Position numbers and translations under genes: made by a program. 35,287 bases of DNA from Porticoccus sp033791605 (GTDB lineage Bacteria > Pseudomonadota > Gammaproteobacteria > Pseudomonadales > Porticoccaceae): the NCBI GenBank assembly GCA_033791605.1, contig JASJGJ010000072.1, positions 1 to 35,287 of the forward strand, given 5' to 3'. Under the pieces are notes generated by a model, which saw only the letters and a program-made list of their open reading frames with translations, was not told the DNA's origin and did no database searches. Shown here piece after piece: positions 32,142-35,287 of the stretch; position 1 is the first letter of the stretch; every line of letters starts with the position of its first letter.

Positions 32142-33365
32142 CTACTCGTGGTGTTTGTTGATCCAGTCTTTAATTTTTGGAGCGACACCCTCGCGATATT
32201 TACTGCCATTAAAAATACCGTAGTGGCCAACACCTTTCTGAACGTAGTGTTTCTTCATCTTTTTGGGGAGTTTGTCGCAGAGGTGAAGAGCGGCTTCGGT
32301 TTGACCCTGGCTGATCATGTCATCATTTTCACCCTCAAGGGTGAGAATGGGGATATCGGTAATATCACTACAGTTAATCGTTTCGCCGTGGTATTGCATT
32401 AAACCTTTGGGTAGATGTTGGTCGAGGAATATGCGGTCCATGGTCTCGAGGTAGAAGTCCGCATCCATATCAAGAACAGCCATGTATTCATCATAGAAAT
32501 CACGATGCCTATCTGCATCATCAACGTTGCCATGAATAATATCTTTAAAGAATTGCACATGTTTTTCCATGTGAGACTTCATGTTCATGGACATAAAACC
32601 ACCTAATTGCATGGTTCCTGGGTAAACCCGTCTTCCTACCCCTTTATAACGGCGAGGTACTTTATGGATGGCCATGCGCTCAAGGGGTTTTGCCGATATT
32701 TTTAAAACTTTTTTGGTGAAGGCATTGGGGTTGACCCGTATATCGATAGGCCCAGCCATTAACGTTAATGTTTTTGGTCGACAAATATTGTCTTTTTTGG
32801 ACATGTGGGCGGCAGCGGTGAGTAAAGGGACTGCAGCTTGGCAGATAGCAAAGGCATGGGTGTTGGGGCCAATATGCTCCATAAAATCGATCAAATAACT
32901 AACATATTCCTCATAGCCGAATTTCCCTTCGGATAATGGGACATCTCGGGCATCTGTCCAATCGGTTACGTAAACTTCGTAATCGGGTAAAAATTCTTTG
33001 AAGGTTTCCCGGGCTAGTGTTGCGTGATGACCTGATAACGCAGCCACGCAGAGTATTTTTGGGGCATTGGCTGGAAGGCCTTTACGGCTAAAACGTATTA
33101 ATTTGCAAAAAGGTTTTTCTAGAGCCACTGTTTCGGTGACGGGGTATTCTTTTCCATCAATAATGACCGGTTCGTATTCAAAACCTTGTTTTGGGTAGTG
33201 TTTAAGCAGCCGACTTGTGGATTCCAGTACTGCTTTACGGAGTCTGCCGTAACGGGTTTTGGACAGAGGATATTTTTCATGGGTAACAATATCGTGAACA
33301 AAGTCTACGGTGGCATTCAAGGGCGCTAGTGATTGGCGGTATAGGTCGAATAATTGGTAATGCAT
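32142..33365 (-). CDS. phaZ: Intracellular poly(3-hydroxybutyrate) depolymerase
   Basis: A 407-residue alpha/beta-hydrolase of the PhaZa1 type, which breaks down stored PHB granules in the cytoplasm. The start MHYQLFDLYRQSLAPLNA is typical of the family. The catalytic set is Cys175 in the nucleophile elbow FAICQAAVP (these intracellular enzymes use Cys, not Ser), Asp348 or Asp349 in LEGENDDM, and His381 in KGVGHYGIF. Conserved stretches such as GGFMSMNM and YPGTMQLGG support the call. No phaC or phasin is in the window. The (R)-hydratase domain of the MaoC-PTA fusion, 29 kb away, is the only other link to 3-hydroxyacyl chemistry. No clear ribosome site precedes the ATG. Confidence 0.93.
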   Translation of the reverse strand: MHYQLFDLYRQSLAPLNATVDFVHDIVTHEKYPLSKTRYGRLRKAVLESTSRLLKHYPKQGFEYEPVIIDGKEYPVTETVALEKPFCKLIRFSRKGLPANAPKILCVAALSGHHATLARETFKEFLPDYEVYVTDWTDARDVPLSEGKFGYEEYVSYLIDFMEHIGPNTHAFAICQAAVPLLTAAAHMSKKDNICRPKTLTLMAGPIDIRVNPNAFTKKVLKISAKPLERMAIHKVPRRYKGVGRRVYPGTMQLGGFMSMNMKSHMEKHVQFFKDIIHGNVDDADRHRDFYDEYMAVLDMDADFYLETMDRIFLDQHLPKGLMQYHGETINCSDITDIPILTLEGENDDMISQGQTEAALHLCDKLPKKMKKHYVQKGVGHYGIFNGSKYREGVAPKIKDWINKHHE

Positions 33366-33552
33366 ATAGGGGGCCTGCGCTACAATTGAATTGATTAGTG
33401 AATGATTTAGTCATAGCGGATTAGAATTGGCAACCTAAAAACGAAAGAATTAAGGAGGGGGTATGTCTATCTTATTGAATTATGTATAAAAAATAAAAAT
33501 ATTTAAGAAGTTGTGCGGTCTAAAGTCAGCCTCATAAGAACAAAAAATAACC

Positions 33553-33583
33553 AAAAAAAACCTCACCGAAGTGAGGCTTTTTT
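33553..33583 (-). terminator. UUCG-tetraloop terminator of acnB
   Basis: On the minus strand CCTCAC, TTCG and GTGAGG form a six-pair hairpin closed by the very stable C(UUCG)G tetraloop, followed by eight T. It lies just after the acnB stop. A-rich flanks would also let it stop transcription coming from the other side. Confidence 0.93.
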
Positions 33584-33599
33584 ACGTATTACAGATTCA

Positions 33600-35287
33600 T
33601 CAGCCAACATTAACAATTTCTTGCGCTGCTATGAGCTTGCCTTCATCGGCGCCTTTCTGGAAGGATGCGATTTGGTCAAAGTTCATGTAGCGATAGATTT
33701 CGTCAGACATGGAGTCTATTTTGTTTGCGTATTCCAAATATTCTGCTGGTGTAGGTAAGCGACCAAGAATACCACTGACTGATGCTAGCTCAGCGGAGCC
33801 GAGGTATACATTTGCACCATCACCCAAGCGATTGGGGAAGTTACGAGTTGAGGTGGAGATAACAGTTGCTCCAGCATTGACTCGTGCTTGGTTACCCATA
33901 CACAAGGAACAACCGGGCATTTCCGTACGTGCACCCACTTTTCCGTAGATATTGTAGTAGCCTTCTTCCATCAACGTATGGGCATCCATTCGCGTAGGGG
34001 GGCAAATCCAGAACCGAGAGTTCACTTTATCTGCTTCGTTAAGTAGTTTGCCCGCAGCGCGGAAATGACCAATATTTGTCATGCATGAACCGATGAAGAC
34101 TTCATCAATATTGCTGCCTGCAACATCCGACAATAGTTTGGCATCGTCTGGATCGTTGGGACAACAAACGATAGGTTCTTTAATTTCAGCCAAATCAATT
34201 TCGATAACAGCAGCATACTCAGCATCGGCATCAGCTTCCATCAAGGATGGGTTGGCCAACCACTCTTCCATTTTTCTGATGCGACGATCTAGTGTGCGAA
34301 CATCGCCGTAACCTTCAGATATCATCCAGCGCAGCAGGGTGACATTTGACGTGAGGTATTCAGCTACGGAATCTTCGCTTAACTTAATGGTACAACCCGC
34401 CGCTGAACGTTCTGCGGAGGCGTCTGATAATTCAAATGCTTGCTCAACACTGAGTTTGCTCAGGCCTTCAATTTCCAGAACGCGACCGGAGAAAAAGTTT
34501 TTCTTACCTTTCTTCTCAACGGTCAGCAGGCCTTCTTTAATGCCGTAGTAAGGGATGGCATGAACCAGGTCCCGCAGTGTGATGCCGGGCTGCATTTCGC
34601 CTTTAAAGCGAACCAGAACAGATTCAGGCATATCCAATGGCATTACGCCAGTAGCGGCAGCAAAAGCAACCAGACCGGAACCGCCAGGGACTGAAATACC
34701 CAGTGGGAAGCGAGTGTGTGAATCACCACCAGTACCTACCGTGTCAGGGAGCAACATGCGGTTCAACCAGCTATGAATAATGCCGTCACCCGGGCGTAGA
34801 GAAACACCGCCGCGATTCATGATGAAATCTGGCAGAGTGTGTTGAGTGTCGATATCCACAGGCTTGGGGTAAGCCGCTGTGTGACAGAAAGACTGCATGG
34901 TCAGGTCAGCAGAAAAGCCAAGGCAAGCCAGATCTTTCAGTTCATCACGGGTCATTGGGCCAGTCGTATCCTGAGAACCCACAGTGGTCATTTGGGGCTC
35001 GCAATAAGTGCCAGGACGAATGCCTTCAACACCGCAGGCTTTACCAACCATTTTTTGCGCCAGAGTATATCCCTTGCCTGTATCTTCTGGCTGGGTGGGC
35101 TGACGGAATAGGTCAGAAGCTGGCAGGCCCATGTGCTCACGTGCACGCAGGGTCAGGCCGCGACCGATGATCAGGTTGATGCGCCCGCCGGCACGTACCT
35201 CATCCAGCAAAACGTCGGATTTGAGTTGGAATTCACTCAGAACCTCGCCTGACTCCGACAGTATCTTGCCGTCATAGGGGCGCACTT
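33600..35287 (-). CDS. acnB: Aconitate hydratase B (partial, C-terminal part)
   Basis: The 562 or so residues seen are the C-terminal two thirds of AcnB (about 865 residues in E. coli), which interconverts citrate and isocitrate in the TCA cycle. The 5' end lies beyond the right edge; the GTG at 35285 is internal. Landmarks are GTYCEPQMTTVGSQDTTGPM, the substrate-binding TVGTGGDSHTRFPLGIS, and the 4Fe-4S ligands in FIGSCMTNIGHF and PGCSLCMGNQAR. STRNFPNRLG is the Arg-containing substrate loop. The frame is intact. A UUCG terminator follows, and phaZ starts 234 bp further on the same strand, so the two are probably separate units. Confidence 0.96.
   Translation of the reverse strand, partial: VRPYDGKILSESGEVLSEFQLKSDVLLDEVRAGGRINLIIGRGLTLRAREHMGLPASDLFRQPTQPEDTGKGYTLAQKMVGKACGVEGIRPGTYCEPQMTTVGSQDTTGPMTRDELKDLACLGFSADLTMQSFCHTAAYPKPVDIDTQHTLPDFIMNRGGVSLRPGDGIIHSWLNRMLLPDTVGTGGDSHTRFPLGISVPGGSGLVAFAAATGVMPLDMPESVLVRFKGEMQPGITLRDLVHAIPYYGIKEGLLTVEKKGKKNFFSGRVLEIEGLSKLSVEQAFELSDASAERSAAGCTIKLSEDSVAEYLTSNVTLLRWMISEGYGDVRTLDRRIRKMEEWLANPSLMEADADAEYAAVIEIDLAEIKEPIVCCPNDPDDAKLLSDVAGSNIDEVFIGSCMTNIGHFRAAGKLLNEADKVNSRFWICPPTRMDAHTLMEEGYYNIYGKVGARTEMPGCSLCMGNQARVNAGATVISTSTRNFPNRLGDGANVYLGSAELASVSGILGRLPTPAEYLEYANKIDSMSDEIYRYMNFDQIASFQKGADEGKLIAAQEIVNVG

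Overview
The window reads as a chromosomal segment of a gammaproteobacterium, probably a marine or environmental heterotroph of the Pseudomonadales/Oceanospirillales type. The reasons are acnB, cmoM, trhP, trhO and rsmE of gammaproteobacterial type, an intracellular PHB depolymerase, DgkA/EptA-type lipid A chemistry, and an FNR/Anr-type operator. I cannot name a genus. No insertion sequence, phage, CRISPR array or rRNA was seen.

Layout. (1) 1-4.2 kb, minus strand, visibly GC-richer than what follows: the start of a dihydrolipoamide-dehydrogenase-like flavoprotein, then fabI, a MaoC-phosphotransacylase fusion and ackA as a tight operon. A perfect FNR/Anr box lies upstream: a fermentative or acyl-phosphate module. 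(2) 4.2-11.7 kb, AT-richer and loosely packed: a Na+/H+ antiporter with a TrkA-N-like domain, a membrane-anchored EEP phosphatase/nuclease, a 59-residue PLDc_N-like protein, a DUF2254 membrane protein, a small lipoprotein and a DUF1840 protein. Long gaps between them hold at least two frameshifted ORF remnants. (3) 11.7-23.0 kb, an envelope-modification block: an LtaS-like phosphoglycerol transferase; a five-gene minus-strand operon (ArnT-like GT, DPM1/ArnC-like GT2, GtrA, YdjC/NaxD-like deacetylase, AspH/LpxO-like hydroxylase); and, divergent from it, a PmrAB-like two-component system, dgkA and a phosphoethanolamine transferase. (4) 23.0-27.0 kb: a GST with a palindromic operator, rsmE, a MOSC protein and a three-domain flavin/2Fe-2S reductase. 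(5) 27.5-32.1 kb: tRNA-Arg(CCU) with its own promoter and terminator, then cmoM, a J-domain membrane protein, trhP and trhO, three of the enzymes that modify tRNA wobble uridine 34. (6) 32.1-35.3 kb: PHB depolymerase and the C-terminal two thirds of acnB.

How the genes fit together. The central block looks like a lipid A decoration island. The GT2, deacetylase, GtrA and ArnT-like set matches the logic of the Francisella Flm/NaxD and Bordetella Lgm systems, in which undecaprenyl-phosphate-HexNAc is made, deacetylated, flipped and transferred to lipid A. Phosphoethanolamine and perhaps 2-hydroxyl groups would be added by neighbours. DgkA would recycle the diacylglycerol that phosphoethanolamine and phosphoglycerol transfer release. 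All functional statements come from motif reading and remembered families; no searches were run.
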